Origin: CAWCGU01 sp963795195 | Lineage (GTDB): Bacteria; Actinomycetota; Thermoleophilia; Solirubrobacterales; 70-9 | DNA: 64,000 nt | Assembly: GCA_963795195.1 (NCBI GenBank) | Contig: CAWCGU010000003.1 | Span: 62,001-126,000 of the forward strand | Reading direction: 5' to 3' | Shown: positions 7,744 through 16,210 of the stretch, piece by piece | Layout: the number at the start of each line of letters is the position of its first letter | How positions within the stretch are numbered: the stretch's first letter is position 1 | Program-made: the position numbers and the translations under genes | Notes under the pieces: generated by a model | The model's database searches: none | What the model was told of the DNA's origin: nothing | What the model saw: the letters and a program-made list of their open reading frames with translations, nothing else

Positions 7744-8681
7744 TGAGCTAAAGCTACCCGCGTCCCGGCGGCGTCGGCAAGCAGCGGCACGGGGCCCAGC
7801 TGCAGGCCGTCCTCGTCGAGCGAGCGCCCCGCGCGAGGCAGGAAGTAGCCGCGTTCGCACGCAGGGCAACGCAGCACCCCTTCGGAGAGCCTTGCGGAAC
7901 CCAGCTTCGAGCCGCAGTCAGCGCAGCTGTCGAGGTAGGCGAGCAGGTTGCCCTCGACTCGGGCGACGACGAGGTCGGTGCCCTGGACGGTTGTCGTGGT
8001 CAGCTCCCCCTCGGAGAGCGCCGCGACCTGGTCGATCGGGTACCAGGAAGGCAGCGCCGCGCCTGCGGCGCCGTTTCCGTTCGCCGACGGCGACTCGACC
8101 GCCGCATCGCCGACCTGGATCACGGGCAGCTCCATCGCGCCCGGGGCCAGCGACTGTGGCGCCGAGGCGCCTTCGATCTGCCCTTCGACTATCAGCGCTT
8201 CCAGGTCGGGCGCGGCTTCGTCGAGCGCCTGCTTGATCGCCAGCTCCAGCGTCGAGGCCGACGCCGGGCAGCCGTCGCAGCTGCCGGCGAGCTTGATCCG
8301 AGCGACGCCATCCTCCAGGGAGACGAGCTCGACGTTGCCGCCGTGGGACTCCATGTACGGACGCACCGAGTCGAGCGCCTCCATCACGCGCGTGTGGAGG
8401 TCGATCGGGTAGAGGTCGTGGATCAACAGCAGGCTGGCGACGATCTCGTCGTCGACAAGCCGCTGCCGCAGCGCGGCGCCCTCATCGCCCGCCTCGTCGA
8501 GGATCTCGACGAGGCGTTCGAGGCCGTGGCCGTAGAGGCCGATGACCGCGCTGACCAGCTCCTCGGCGCTCTCGCGTGCCCTCGGATCGGCGATCTCCTC
8601 GAGCCGCGCCGTCAGGGCCTGGACGCGCTCGATCAGTTCGCCGACCGACGGCTCGCCGGTTGCGGTGCTACTCATGCTCAC
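7740..8681 (-). CDS. NifU-domain plus four-Cys ribbon protein (candidate electron-transfer partner of the hydrogenase)
   Basis: 313 aa in two parts. Residues about 85-165 are a NifU C-terminal domain with the cluster-binding CDGCPAS motif (preceded by SHGGNVELV). Residues about 210-313 align in layout with Rieske-type domains of hydrogenase operons, but the Cys-x-His pairs are replaced by CADC and CPAC, so four Cys rather than 2Cys-2His. That would give a rubredoxin-like or zinc-ribbon site, not a Rieske cluster. The end AGRSLDEDGLQLGPVPLL is typical of the operon family. It starts 6 bp after the large-subunit stop, fitting a dedicated electron-transfer or cluster-donor partner. The mycobacterial HhyE-like proteins are the nearest idea. 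Confidence 0.85.
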   Translation of the reverse strand: MSMSSTATGEPSVGELIERVQALTARLEEIADPRARESAEELVSAVIGLYGHGLERLVEILDEAGDEGAALRQRLVDDEIVASLLLIHDLYPIDLHTRVMEALDSVRPYMESHGGNVELVSLEDGVARIKLAGSCDGCPASASTLELAIKQALDEAAPDLEALIVEGQIEGASAPQSLAPGAMELPVIQVGDAAVESPSANGNGAAGAALPSWYPIDQVAALSEGELTTTTVQGTDLVVARVEGNLLAYLDSCADCGSKLGSARLSEGVLRCPACERGYFLPRAGRSLDEDGLQLGPVPLLADAAGTRVALAQ

Positions 8682-8687
8682 CTGGCC

Positions 8688-10472
8688 TCAGCACATGCCG
8701 GTCGGTGTGTGCTGCACCTTCCGGACCATGCCCTTGCCGTCGTACATGTGGACGCCGCACGGCAGGCACGGATCGAAGCTCCGCACCGCGCGCATGATGT
8801 CCACGCCCTTGAAATTATCCGGGCCGTTCTCCTCGAAGATCGGCGTGTTCTGCACCGCGTCTTCGTAGGGCCCGGGGTTCCCGTAGGTGTCGCGAACACT
8901 GGCGTTCCACGGCGTCGGCGGGTAGGGCTGGTAGTTGGCGACCTTGCCGTCCTCGATCACCATGTGGTGGGAGATGACGCCGCGCGCGGCCTCGTGGAAG
9001 CCGACGCTGACAGCCGACTCCGGCACCTTGAAGTCGCGCCATGACTTCGTTCGGCCGGCCCTGACCTCGACGAAGGCGCGCTCCAGGCAGTGCAGCGCGA
9101 TCAGGGCCGAGTAGGCCTGGTGGTAGGTGCGAGCACGGTCGCGCTCGATCGCGTTTGACTTCTCCGGCACCTTCCACTCGAGCTCCATCTCCGGCCCCAG
9201 CGGCGAGCGCGGCAGCACCATCTGGATCGAATCCCCGGTCGCCTTGCAGTAACCGAAGTCGACGAGCCCGGCCTTGGCCGTGCACCACTGGCGGGCAAAC
9301 GGGCCGCCACCGGTGTCGCAGACGACGTGCTCGTCGTTGCGCTTGTCGTAGATGCGCGGCGAGACGACCCAGCTGTACTTGTCCGCGAAGTCGCGCTTCT
9401 GCGGCCGCGGGATCGTCACCTTGTTCCACGGGTGGCGTGGATCGACGGGGTTGCCGAGCGGATCGTGGGTCACGAACGGCTTCTCGGTCTCCGTCCAGTC
9501 GTCGAAGTACGACGACCCGAGCAGGATCCTGATCGCGAGATTGATCTCGACGAGGTCCGTCGTGATCAGCTCGCCGTCGATCGCGATCCCTGGGGTGATG
9601 TAGCGCTTGCGACCCCAGTCGGTCATCGTCTTGTAGTCGTAGTCGACGTAGTCGGGGTCGTCGAAGGCGCCCCAGTTGACGAGGTTCGTCTTGCGGTAGC
9701 CGACCATGTCGTATCCCGGCAGCGCGTCGAGCCAGAAGTCGTAGAGGTCGTCGTGCATCGGGACGGAGCGCTTGATGTAGTCCATGTAGCGCTGCAGACG
9801 CACGTAGTAGTCGGTCAGCGTCTGGTGCGTGATGTGGGCGCTGCAGCCTCCCGGCAGGATCGTCGAGGGGTGCGTGTGACGGCCACCGAACAGGCAGTAC
9901 ATCTCGCGCGTCCAGCGGGCCACCTGGAGGGTCTCCAGATAGAACTCGCCGGTGAACGGGTTGAGCGAGCGCATGATGTCGGCGATCGTCTTGAACCCGT
10001 GGATGTCTGAGTGCGGGGCGGCGGTGTTCTCGGCCTTGGCGAGCACGGAGGGGTTGGTCTCCTTGACCATCTGCTCGCACCAGTCAACGTTGCACATGCA
10101 GTCGTTGAAGATCGCGTGGTCGAACATGTAGTCGGCGGCTTCTGCGAGGTTGAAGGCGAGGTCGCCGAGCGGCGGCGGCTTGACGCCATAGGCCATGTTC
10201 TGATTCAGGCACGAGACGGTGCAGTGGTTGTCGCCACAGATGCCGCAGATGCGGCTGGTGATGAAGTGCGTGTCTCGCGGATCGATCCCCTTCATGAAGA
10301 TGTCGAAGCCGCGGAAGATCATCGACGTGCTGTAGCACTTGTTGACCTTTCCGTTTTCGAAATCGATCTCGGTGTGGATCCCGAGGCTGCCGACGATCCG
10401 GGTGATCGGATCCCACGACATCTCCTTGACCATCACCTTCTGGGCATCGCGCGGTGTCTCAACTGTTGCCAT
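8688..10472 (-). CDS. hhyL: NiFe hydrogenase large subunit, group 1h type
   Basis: 594 aa catalytic subunit carrying the NiFe(CN)2CO centre. The N-terminal Cys pair is in SRICGICGDNHCTVS (about residues 71-85) and the C-terminal pair in SFDPCLPCGVHM. It ends 18 residues after the conserved His in a tail (YDGKGMVRKVQHTPTGMC) that the maturation protease would remove. The GDNH after the first pair and DPCLPCGVHM are features I associate with group 1h (formerly group 5) enzymes, the high-affinity, oxygen-tolerant actinobacterial type that consumes atmospheric H2. SD AGGAGAG lies before the ATG. No Tat signal is present on either subunit, so the enzyme should face the cytoplasm. Group 1l is the main alternative class. 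Confidence 0.96.
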   Translation of the reverse strand: MATVETPRDAQKVMVKEMSWDPITRIVGSLGIHTEIDFENGKVNKCYSTSMIFRGFDIFMKGIDPRDTHFITSRICGICGDNHCTVSCLNQNMAYGVKPPPLGDLAFNLAEAADYMFDHAIFNDCMCNVDWCEQMVKETNPSVLAKAENTAAPHSDIHGFKTIADIMRSLNPFTGEFYLETLQVARWTREMYCLFGGRHTHPSTILPGGCSAHITHQTLTDYYVRLQRYMDYIKRSVPMHDDLYDFWLDALPGYDMVGYRKTNLVNWGAFDDPDYVDYDYKTMTDWGRKRYITPGIAIDGELITTDLVEINLAIRILLGSSYFDDWTETEKPFVTHDPLGNPVDPRHPWNKVTIPRPQKRDFADKYSWVVSPRIYDKRNDEHVVCDTGGGPFARQWCTAKAGLVDFGYCKATGDSIQMVLPRSPLGPEMELEWKVPEKSNAIERDRARTYHQAYSALIALHCLERAFVEVRAGRTKSWRDFKVPESAVSVGFHEAARGVISHHMVIEDGKVANYQPYPPTPWNASVRDTYGNPGPYEDAVQNTPIFEENGPDNFKGVDIMRAVRSFDPCLPCGVHMYDGKGMVRKVQHTPTGMC

Positions 10473-10533
10473 CTTCGTGTCTCTCCTAGCTCTTCAGTCT
10501 CTTGCTTGGTCTATGGCTCTACGCCGCGCGTGC

Positions 10534-11607
10534 CTAGGCGTAGTTGCGAGGTTGGTATCCGGACGTGAGCCTCGGGCCCTTCCGGCGCCACTCGGGCTCG
10601 ACGTCGTACTTGTTCTTGATGTTTCGGTAGCGGAAGTAGCGCATGATCGGACCCCAGGAGAACTTCTCGACCCGGGCTCCCATCGCGCCTGCCGCGTCCG
10701 GGTCCATGAAGGGCATGAACTTGTCGGGGAAGCCGGGCATCGTGCAGGCCATGCAGATGCCGCCGACGTTCGGGCAGCCTCCGTAGCCGTCGACCCAACC
10801 GCGAACCGGGACGTTGCACTTGACCACCGGTCCCTTGCAGCCGAGCTTGACCAGGCAGCGCGGGTCGTCGCCGTATTCCTCGGCGAACTGGCCCTGCTCG
10901 GCGAAGCCGGCGCGGTTGCAGCCCTCGCGCACCGTGCGGCCGAACAGCCAGGTCGGCCGCAGCGCCTCGTCCAGCTCGGGTGCCGGCGCCAGTCCGGCGA
11001 GGTGCAGCGCCAGGTAGAGCAGCGCCTCGGTCATGTTGTCCGGCTGCGCGGGGCAGCCGGGGATGTTGACCACGGGCAGCCCGGCCGCCGACTTCCAGTT
11101 CCAGCCCAGATAGTCGGCTACACCCATCGCGCCCGTCGGGTTGTTCTTCATCGCCGGGATGCCGCCGTAGGTGGCGCAGGTTCCAACCGCGACCACGGCA
11201 GCCGCCTTCGGTGCGAGGCGATCGATCCATTCGTTGGTGGTGATCGGCTGGCCCGTCTCCGGGTTGTCGCCGATGGCCGCCCAGTGGCCTTCACCTGAGA
11301 GCTCCTCGTTGGGAATCGAGCCTTCGAGCACGAGCACGAAGGGGTCGAGCTTGCCGGCCTCGGCGTCGTACCAGGCCTGCAGGAACTCGGCGCCGTTCTC
11401 GTAGGCGAGCACGGGGTTGTGGACGATCACCTTGGGCATGCCCGGGATCGCCTGCAAGATGATGTCCTCCAGGCTCGGGTTGACCGCCGAGGTCATGGCC
11501 ACGGAGTCTCCGTCGCAGGAGAGTCCGGTCGTCATCCAGATGACGTGAGCCTCCACGGCCTCGGTCGTCTTCTGGTTCGGTACTACGTCGCGCTCCAATG
11601 TGGCCAT
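10534..11607 (-). CDS. hhyS: NiFe hydrogenase small subunit, group 1h type
   Basis: 357 aa electron-transfer subunit holding Fe-S clusters. The N-terminus runs straight into HVIWMTTGLSCDGDSVAMT (about residues 21-39) without the twin-arginine leader of periplasmic uptake hydrogenases. The proximal-cluster region has a single Cys followed by DGDS in place of the usual CxxC, consistent with the 3Cys+1Asp proximal cluster described for this class. Further ligands are in VGTCATYGG, IPGCPAQPDN, LGCKGPVVKCNVP, GGCPNVGGICMACTMPGFPDK. SD GGAGAGG precedes the ATG. The order small-then-large subunit, 61 bp apart, is standard. Confidence 0.95.
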   Translation of the reverse strand: MATLERDVVPNQKTTEAVEAHVIWMTTGLSCDGDSVAMTSAVNPSLEDIILQAIPGMPKVIVHNPVLAYENGAEFLQAWYDAEAGKLDPFVLVLEGSIPNEELSGEGHWAAIGDNPETGQPITTNEWIDRLAPKAAAVVAVGTCATYGGIPAMKNNPTGAMGVADYLGWNWKSAAGLPVVNIPGCPAQPDNMTEALLYLALHLAGLAPAPELDEALRPTWLFGRTVREGCNRAGFAEQGQFAEEYGDDPRCLVKLGCKGPVVKCNVPVRGWVDGYGGCPNVGGICMACTMPGFPDKFMPFMDPDAAGAMGARVEKFSWGPIMRYFRYRNIKNKYDVEPEWRRKGPRLTSGYQPRNYA

Positions 11608-11672
11608 ACTTCACCTCTCCTCGCGTCTGGGCTGGAACCTGATTTCCTGTACCCGCACCGGCGTCATTCGCA

Positions 11673-12767
11673 TCAGCAGATCCTCGGCAGCGGGTCACCG
11701 ACGAGCTGATCCATCACACGTTTCCCCCCGAAGGCGGTGTCGACGAGCACCATGCCGGGCGGCTCGGTCCGCACTTCGCCGATCTCGGCCGCGTCCTCGC
11801 AGCCTCGAACGGAGCGCAGCGCTTCGAGCGCCTGATCGGCGGCGCCCGGGGCCACGAAGGCGACGAAGACGCCCTCGTTCGCGACATACATCGGGTCGAT
11901 CCCCAGGATCTCCGACGCTCCGGTGACGGCGGGCCTTACCGGCACCGCATCCTCCTTGACGATCATCGCCACGCCCGAGGCGCGGGCAAGCTCGTTGAGC
12001 ACCGAGGCGACGCCGCCTCGCGTTGCATCGCGCATGCAGTGCACGTCGGTCCCGGAGGCCTCCAGAAGCGCGTCGACGGCGGGCCAGAGCGAGCGCGTGT
12101 CGGACTCGACGGCAGAACTGAGGTCGAACTCGCCGCGGGCCAGCATGATCGCTGTGCCGTGGTCGCCGATCGTGCCGGAGACCAGCACGCGATCCCCGGG
12201 AACCAGTGCGGCGGGGGAGAGGCTCGACCGCGGGTCGATCTCGCCGACTCCGGTGGTGCTGATGTACATCTGATCCGCCGCGCCGCGCTCGACGACCTTG
12301 GTGTCGCCGGCGATGATCTCGACGCCGGCCTCGGCGGCCGCCTTGGCGATCGCCGCGACCTCGGCGCGCAGCACGTCGGCGTCGAGGCCCTCTTCGAGGA
12401 TCAGCGACAGGCTCAAGGCCTGCGGCCGAGCCCCCGAGACCGCAAGGTCGTTGACGGTGCCATTTACCGCCAGTTCGCCGATCGATCCACCGGGAAACTG
12501 GATCGGCTTGACGACGAACGAATCGGTGGTCATCGCGAGGCGGGCGTCGTTGACGGCGAACACACCTGCGTCGCCCATTTCGCCGCCGGCCTCGGACCCG
12601 AAGGCCGGAATCAGCAGCCCCTCGATCAGCGTCTGCGTCGCCTTGCCGCCGGCGCCGTGGGACATCGTGATCTGGGTGTCCTTGAACTTGGCGCGCTTGG
12701 CGCGCGCCGTCTCGATGATCCCGAGGATCCGCTGCTCGCGGTCGCTGACTACCTCGGGGGGGCTCAA
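11673..12767 (-). CDS. hypE: HypE, carbamoyl dehydratase
   Basis: 364 aa. HypE accepts carbamoyl from HypF on its C-terminal cysteine and dehydrates it to thiocyanate for transfer to iron on HypCD. The protein ends in the canonical PRIC. The PurM-like ATP-binding fold shows SHGAGGKATQ, DSFVVKPIQFPGGSIGELAVNGTVNDLA (positions about 60-85) and GDTKVVERGAAD. I chose the TTG at 12767 because it overlaps the hypD stop as TTGA; longer readings only run through hypD in another frame. The 65-bp gap to the small subunit is one of the two largest in the operon and could hold an extra promoter. Confidence 0.94.
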   Translation of the reverse strand: MSPPEVVSDREQRILGIIETARAKRAKFKDTQITMSHGAGGKATQTLIEGLLIPAFGSEAGGEMGDAGVFAVNDARLAMTTDSFVVKPIQFPGGSIGELAVNGTVNDLAVSGARPQALSLSLILEEGLDADVLRAEVAAIAKAAAEAGVEIIAGDTKVVERGAADQMYISTTGVGEIDPRSSLSPAALVPGDRVLVSGTIGDHGTAIMLARGEFDLSSAVESDTRSLWPAVDALLEASGTDVHCMRDATRGGVASVLNELARASGVAMIVKEDAVPVRPAVTGASEILGIDPMYVANEGVFVAFVAPGAADQALEALRSVRGCEDAAEIGEVRTEPPGMVLVDTAFGGKRVMDQLVGDPLPRIC

Positions 12768-13885
12768 ACCACTTCCCTTTCCCGCGCAAAGCGGCCGTAG
12801 TTGTAATAGGCGGCGCAGGCTCCCTCGGGGGAGACCATGCAGGTGCCGATCGCGTGCTCGGGTGTGCAGGCGGTGCCGAAGACCTTGCACTCCCAGGGCT
12901 TGATCACGCCCTTGAGGACCTCACCGCACTGGCAGGCCTTGGGGTCGGCGACGCGGACGCCGGGGACGGTGAAGCGGATCTCGGAGTCGAGCTCGGCATA
13001 GGCGTCGGAGAGGCGCAACGCGCTCTGCGAGATGAAGCCGAGGCCGCGCCACTCGAAGTGAGGGCGAAGCTCGAAGACCTCTTCCATCGCCTTCAGCGCG
13101 GCGATGTTGCCCTCCCAGGGGACGACGCGCTTGTACTGGTTCTCGACCTCGCAGCGACCCTCGGCGATCTGGGCGAGGATCATGTGGATCGACTGCAGGA
13201 TGTCGAGTGGCTCGAAGCCGGCGACCACAACGGGGCGGCCGTAGTCGGCGGGGATGAACTGGAACGGCCGGGCGCCGACAACCGTGGCGACGTGGCCCGG
13301 GCCGATGAAGCCGTCGAGGCGCAGGTCCGGCGACTCGAGCAGGGCCCGCAGCGGCGGCACGATCGTGACGTGACTGCACATGCAGGAGAAGTTGGTGACG
13401 CCCTCGGCCTTGGCGCGCTTCAGGGTCAGCGCGGTGGAGGGGGCGGTCGTCTCGAAACCGATCGCGAAGAAGACGACCTCGCGGTCGGGGTTTTGCTTGG
13501 CGATCCGCAGCGCGTCCAGGGGCGAGTAGACCATGCGAATGTCGCAGCCCTCGGCCTTGGCGTCCTGCAGCGACTTCTCCGAGCCCGGAATCCGCATCAT
13601 GTCTCCGAAGCAGGTGAAGATCACGCCCGGCTCGCGGGCCAGCGCGATGCCGTCGTCGACGCGCCCCATCGGGATCACGCAGACTGGGCAGCCGGGACCG
13701 TGGACCAGCTCGACGTTTTCGGGCAGCAGGTCGTCGAGGCCGTACTTGTAGATCGAGTGCGTGTGGCCGCCGCAGACCTCCATCACCTTGTAGTGGCGCC
13801 CGGGCTCGACCGAGGCGAGGATCTCGCCGGCCAGCACCTGCCCGAGCTCGGCGTCGCGAAACTCGTCGACGTACTTCATGGTCAC
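12764..13885 (-). CDS. hypD: HypD, iron scaffold for Fe(CN)2CO assembly
   Basis: 373 aa. HypD with HypC forms the scaffold on which the Fe(CN)2CO unit is built. It shows EVCGGHTHSIYKYG (iron/thiol Cys, about residue 40), VHGPGCPVCVIPMGRVD (about 64-80), and the C-terminal cysteines that hold the 4Fe-4S cluster (ACQCGEVLKGV, CKVFGTACTPEHAIGTCMVSPEGACAAYY). The GTG at 13885 overlaps the stop of the second hypC gene; the ATG two codons later (13879, MKYVDEFRD) is equally plausible. Confidence 0.95.
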   Translation of the reverse strand: MTMKYVDEFRDAELGQVLAGEILASVEPGRHYKVMEVCGGHTHSIYKYGLDDLLPENVELVHGPGCPVCVIPMGRVDDGIALAREPGVIFTCFGDMMRIPGSEKSLQDAKAEGCDIRMVYSPLDALRIAKQNPDREVVFFAIGFETTAPSTALTLKRAKAEGVTNFSCMCSHVTIVPPLRALLESPDLRLDGFIGPGHVATVVGARPFQFIPADYGRPVVVAGFEPLDILQSIHMILAQIAEGRCEVENQYKRVVPWEGNIAALKAMEEVFELRPHFEWRGLGFISQSALRLSDAYAELDSEIRFTVPGVRVADPKACQCGEVLKGVIKPWECKVFGTACTPEHAIGTCMVSPEGACAAYYNYGRFAREREVV

Positions 13886-14139
13886 GCTGCTGACTCCAAG
13901 CGGCTGATCGCGGTGCCGGCGTGCACGAGCAACGTGTCGCCCTCCTCAACCGGGAGGACCAGCGCTATCTCGACGGTTTGGTGTGAGCCGTCGTCGTCTT
14001 CGCAGAGCGCCAGCTCGCGCGTGGAGTCGATCCGCAGCACGCGCATCTCAACCGCGATGTCTCCACAGGTGATGCAACCCGGTTCCGGTAGGCAAAGCGC
14101 CTGATCCCCCTGCTGGAACTGGGGCTGCAGCAGCGTCAC
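13882..14139 (-). CDS. Second HypC/HupF-family chaperone-like protein
   Basis: 85 aa. The C-terminal half (VLPVEEGDTLLVHAGTAISRLE) matches the HypC beta-barrel GDWVLVHVGFAI region. The N-terminus lacks the MCLAIPG start whose Cys2 holds iron; instead it carries CLPEPGCITCGDIAVEM with a CxxC. Such a variant next to a normal hypC is seen in actinobacterial clusters. It may serve the large subunit rather than HypD, or act in redox or metal handling. It is GTG-initiated, 51 bp after hypC, overlapping hypD by 4 bp. Confidence 0.82.
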   Translation of the reverse strand: MTLLQPQFQQGDQALCLPEPGCITCGDIAVEMRVLRIDSTRELALCEDDDGSHQTVEIALVLPVEEGDTLLVHAGTAISRLESAA

Positions 14140-14190
14140 GTCACATACGCCCCGGTTTGCTTCCCGCCCAGGCGAATGTGTGCCTGGCCG

Positions 14191-14469
14191 TCACTCGATC
14201 ACGCTCGCTCTCAGCTCTTCCAGCTCGGCCTCGTAGTCCGCGCCCATGCCCTCGAGCATCTTGCGGGTCGCGATCGCCTCTTCCTCGTCGACCTTGGAAA
14301 GCGCGAAGCCGACGTGAATCAGGACCCAGTCGCCGACCCCCGCGCCGTCGCCGTCCTCGTCGAGCAGACCGATGTTGATGTTGCGCTGAACGCCCGCGAC
14401 GTCGACTTTGGCAAGTCGGTTGTCGACGTCGACGATGTCCACTATCTGGCCGGGAATAGCCAGGCACAT
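14191..14469 (-). CDS. hypC: HypC, hydrogenase maturation chaperone
   Basis: 92 aa, beginning MCLAIPGQIVDI with the essential Cys2, then the barrel segment GVGDWVLIHVGFALSKVDE and a helical tail. HypC shuttles the Fe(CN)2CO unit from HypD to the large subunit. It is the first gene of the operon as read on the minus strand, so the operon promoter should lie in 14470-14560. SD GAGGAGAC precedes the ATG. Confidence 0.94.
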   Translation of the reverse strand: MCLAIPGQIVDIVDVDNRLAKVDVAGVQRNINIGLLDEDGDGAGVGDWVLIHVGFALSKVDEEEAIATRKMLEGMGADYEAELEELRASVIE

Positions 14470-14560
14470 CAGGTCTCCTCGCTCAGGTGCTGATCGTTAT
14501 TCACGCTATACCGTCCGGTCTTACCTGTCAAACACAACTTCTGGCCCTAAGCTGATGTAG
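14470..14560. promoter_or_regulatory. Divergent promoter region hyp/hhy operon | TetR gene
   Basis: A 91-bp gap between the divergent hypC and TetR starts, and the only place upstream of the whole hydrogenase operon. It contains a short inverted repeat ACCG-TC-CGGT and AT-richer stretches. Placement suggests control of the operon and/or autoregulation by the TetR protein; no convincing -35/-10 pair could be fixed. Confidence 0.45.
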
Positions 14561-15178
14561 ATGTCCACGGGTGCTGGAATGAGTACTGCTGAAGCCGATT
14601 CCAGGCTGCCGCCGCGGGGCAGGATTCTCGAGGCCGCCTACCGGCTCTTCAGCCGTTTCGGCATTCAGGCGGTCGGCGTTGACAGGATCGCCGGCGAAGC
14701 CGGCGTCGCGAAGATGACGATGTATCGGCACTTCGGGTCGAAGGAGGAACTGGTGCTGGCCTTCCTGCGCCAGCGTGAGGACCGCTGGACGAATGCCTGG
14801 CTGCGCGCCGAGGTCGAGAGCCGCACCGACGATCCCGCCGAGCGCCTGTTGACGATCTTCGATGTCTTCGGCGAGTGGTTCAGAAGCGACGACTTCGACG
14901 GCTGCGCGTTCGTCAACGTCGTGCTCGAGTTCGACGATCGTGAGAACTCCGCCCGCAAAGCGGGCGTCGAGCACCTGGCCAACATCCGGGACTTCCTGCG
15001 CGAGACGGCCGCGGATGCCGGCGTCAGCGATCTCGACAACTTCTCCCGGCAGTGGCACATCCTGATGAAGGGCTCGATCGTCGCCGCGGGGGAGGGTGAC
15101 GTCGACGCGGCCGCCCGGGCGAGGGAGGTCGGCAGGTTGTTGCTGCGCCAGGAGCTCGGGGCCGCAGTACCCGCGTAG
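14561..15178 (+). CDS. TetR/AcrR family transcriptional regulator
   Basis: 205 aa DNA-binding regulator. The N-terminal helix-turn-helix occupies about residues 18-65 (RGRILEAAYRLFSRFGIQAVGVDRIAGEAGVAKMTMYRHF, split across the recognition helix VAKMTMYRHFGSKEEL). The C-terminal ligand domain is of the kind that contains DDFDGCAFVNVVLEF, seen in a TetR subfamily with a small-molecule pocket. It is divergent from the hydrogenase operon with 91 bp between starts, so it may regulate it. ATG 14579 is an alternative start. Confidence 0.88.
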   Translation: MSTGAGMSTAEADSRLPPRGRILEAAYRLFSRFGIQAVGVDRIAGEAGVAKMTMYRHFGSKEELVLAFLRQREDRWTNAWLRAEVESRTDDPAERLLTIFDVFGEWFRSDDFDGCAFVNVVLEFDDRENSARKAGVEHLANIRDFLRETAADAGVSDLDNFSRQWHILMKGSIVAAGEGDVDAAARAREVGRLLLRQELGAAVPA

Positions 15179-15191
15179 CACGGGGCGGGGG

Positions 15192-15566
15192 CTACCAGGC
15201 CCCGCCGCCCATCAGGCGCACCCGCCGTCGCGCCGCCGCCGGATCATCCGGAGGGACGCTCGGCTGATTCTTCATCGACCAGGGGTGGTGGCCCAGCGTT
15301 CCGTAGGCGTTTCGGATCGAGGCCTTGAGCTCGCCGCGGTGCTTGCCGCAGGCATAGCGCGTGTTGCCGTAGAGGCCGCGGCCGTGCCAGATCAGCCAAC
15401 GGGCCGGCGCGACGTGGACGTACTCGCCGTGGCGGTAGTGGAGCAGCTGGCGCTCGATGTTCAGCTGCGTCTCTTGGTCCGGCCTGGCGCCGCAGAACTC
15501 ACACTCGAAGATCAGCCTGACCGGCACCGCTCCAGCGTACCGCTGGTCGCGACTATCGTGGCGCAT
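15192..15566 (-). CDS. Conserved hypothetical protein with CxxC start region
   Basis: 124 aa, family not recognised. It begins near VRLIFECEFCGARPD (a CxxC) and continues with HVAPARWLIWHGRGLYGNTRYACGKHRGELKASIRNAYGTLGHHPW, whose Cys/His residues could complete a zinc site. The ATG at 15566 is only 2 bp from the divergent aldolase start; the in-frame GTG at 15527 (111 aa) may be the true start. It is convergent with the TetR gene. Confidence 0.6.
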   Translation of the reverse strand: MRHDSRDQRYAGAVPVRLIFECEFCGARPDQETQLNIERQLLHYRHGEYVHVAPARWLIWHGRGLYGNTRYACGKHRGELKASIRNAYGTLGHHPWSMKNQPSVPPDDPAAARRRVRLMGGGAW

Positions 15567-15568
15567 AT

Positions 15569-16210
15569 ATGCACGAGCGTCTGCGTGGGCAGGTTGCCGC
15601 CGCCGCCCGGCGATTGGCGGCGGAGGGGCTGGTAGTCGGCGCGGCCGGGAACGTCAGCGCCCGTGAGGGTGAGGCGCTGGCCGTCACCGCGAGCGGCGCG
15701 AGGTTCGCGGGGCTCGAGCCGGACGGCGTCAGCTTGGTCGGGCTTGACGGCGCGCTGCTCGACTCCGGCCTCGAGCCGACGTCCGAGCTCGAACTACACC
15801 TCGGTGTCTACCGGCGCTTCGGCGCCGGCGCGGTCGTCCACACCCATGCTCCGGTCTGCACCGCGCTCGCCTGCGTGATCGAGGAGCTGCCCGCGGTCCA
15901 CTACGGGATGCTCGAGCTCGGAGGAGCGGTGCGGGTCGCTCCCTACGAGACCTTCGGAACCCCGGAGCTGGCAGCCGGGGTGCTGGACGCCCTCGAGGGC
16001 CGCACCGCGGCGTTGATGGCCAACCACGGCGCGATCAGCCACGGGCCCGACCTCGAGACCGCGATCGAGCGGACGCTGCTGCTCGAATGGGCGGCGAACG
16101 TCTACCTGCGCGCCTCGGCGATCGGCGAGCCGAGGGTGCTCGATCAGGCGCAGCTGGAGGCCGCGGCCGAGGCGTTCGAGTCGAGGGGGTACGGGAAGCC
16201 CGCGGGCTAG
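15569..16210 (+). CDS. Class II aldolase/adducin family protein
   Basis: 213 aa, the usual length for L-fuculose/ribulose-phosphate aldolase-type enzymes, which cleave or epimerise sugar phosphates with a divalent metal. Visible are GNVSAREGEAL (substrate phosphate loop, about residue 28), HTHAP (metal His pair, about 91-95) and the third His in ANHGAISHG (about 152). The catalytic Glu is likely in TSELELHL. It overlaps tail-to-tail by 4 bp with the MBL gene. The substrate cannot be told from context. Confidence 0.88.
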   Translation: MHERLRGQVAAAARRLAAEGLVVGAAGNVSAREGEALAVTASGARFAGLEPDGVSLVGLDGALLDSGLEPTSELELHLGVYRRFGAGAVVHTHAPVCTALACVIEELPAVHYGMLELGGAVRVAPYETFGTPELAAGVLDALEGRTAALMANHGAISHGPDLETAIERTLLLEWAANVYLRASAIGEPRVLDQAQLEAAAEAFESRGYGKPAG

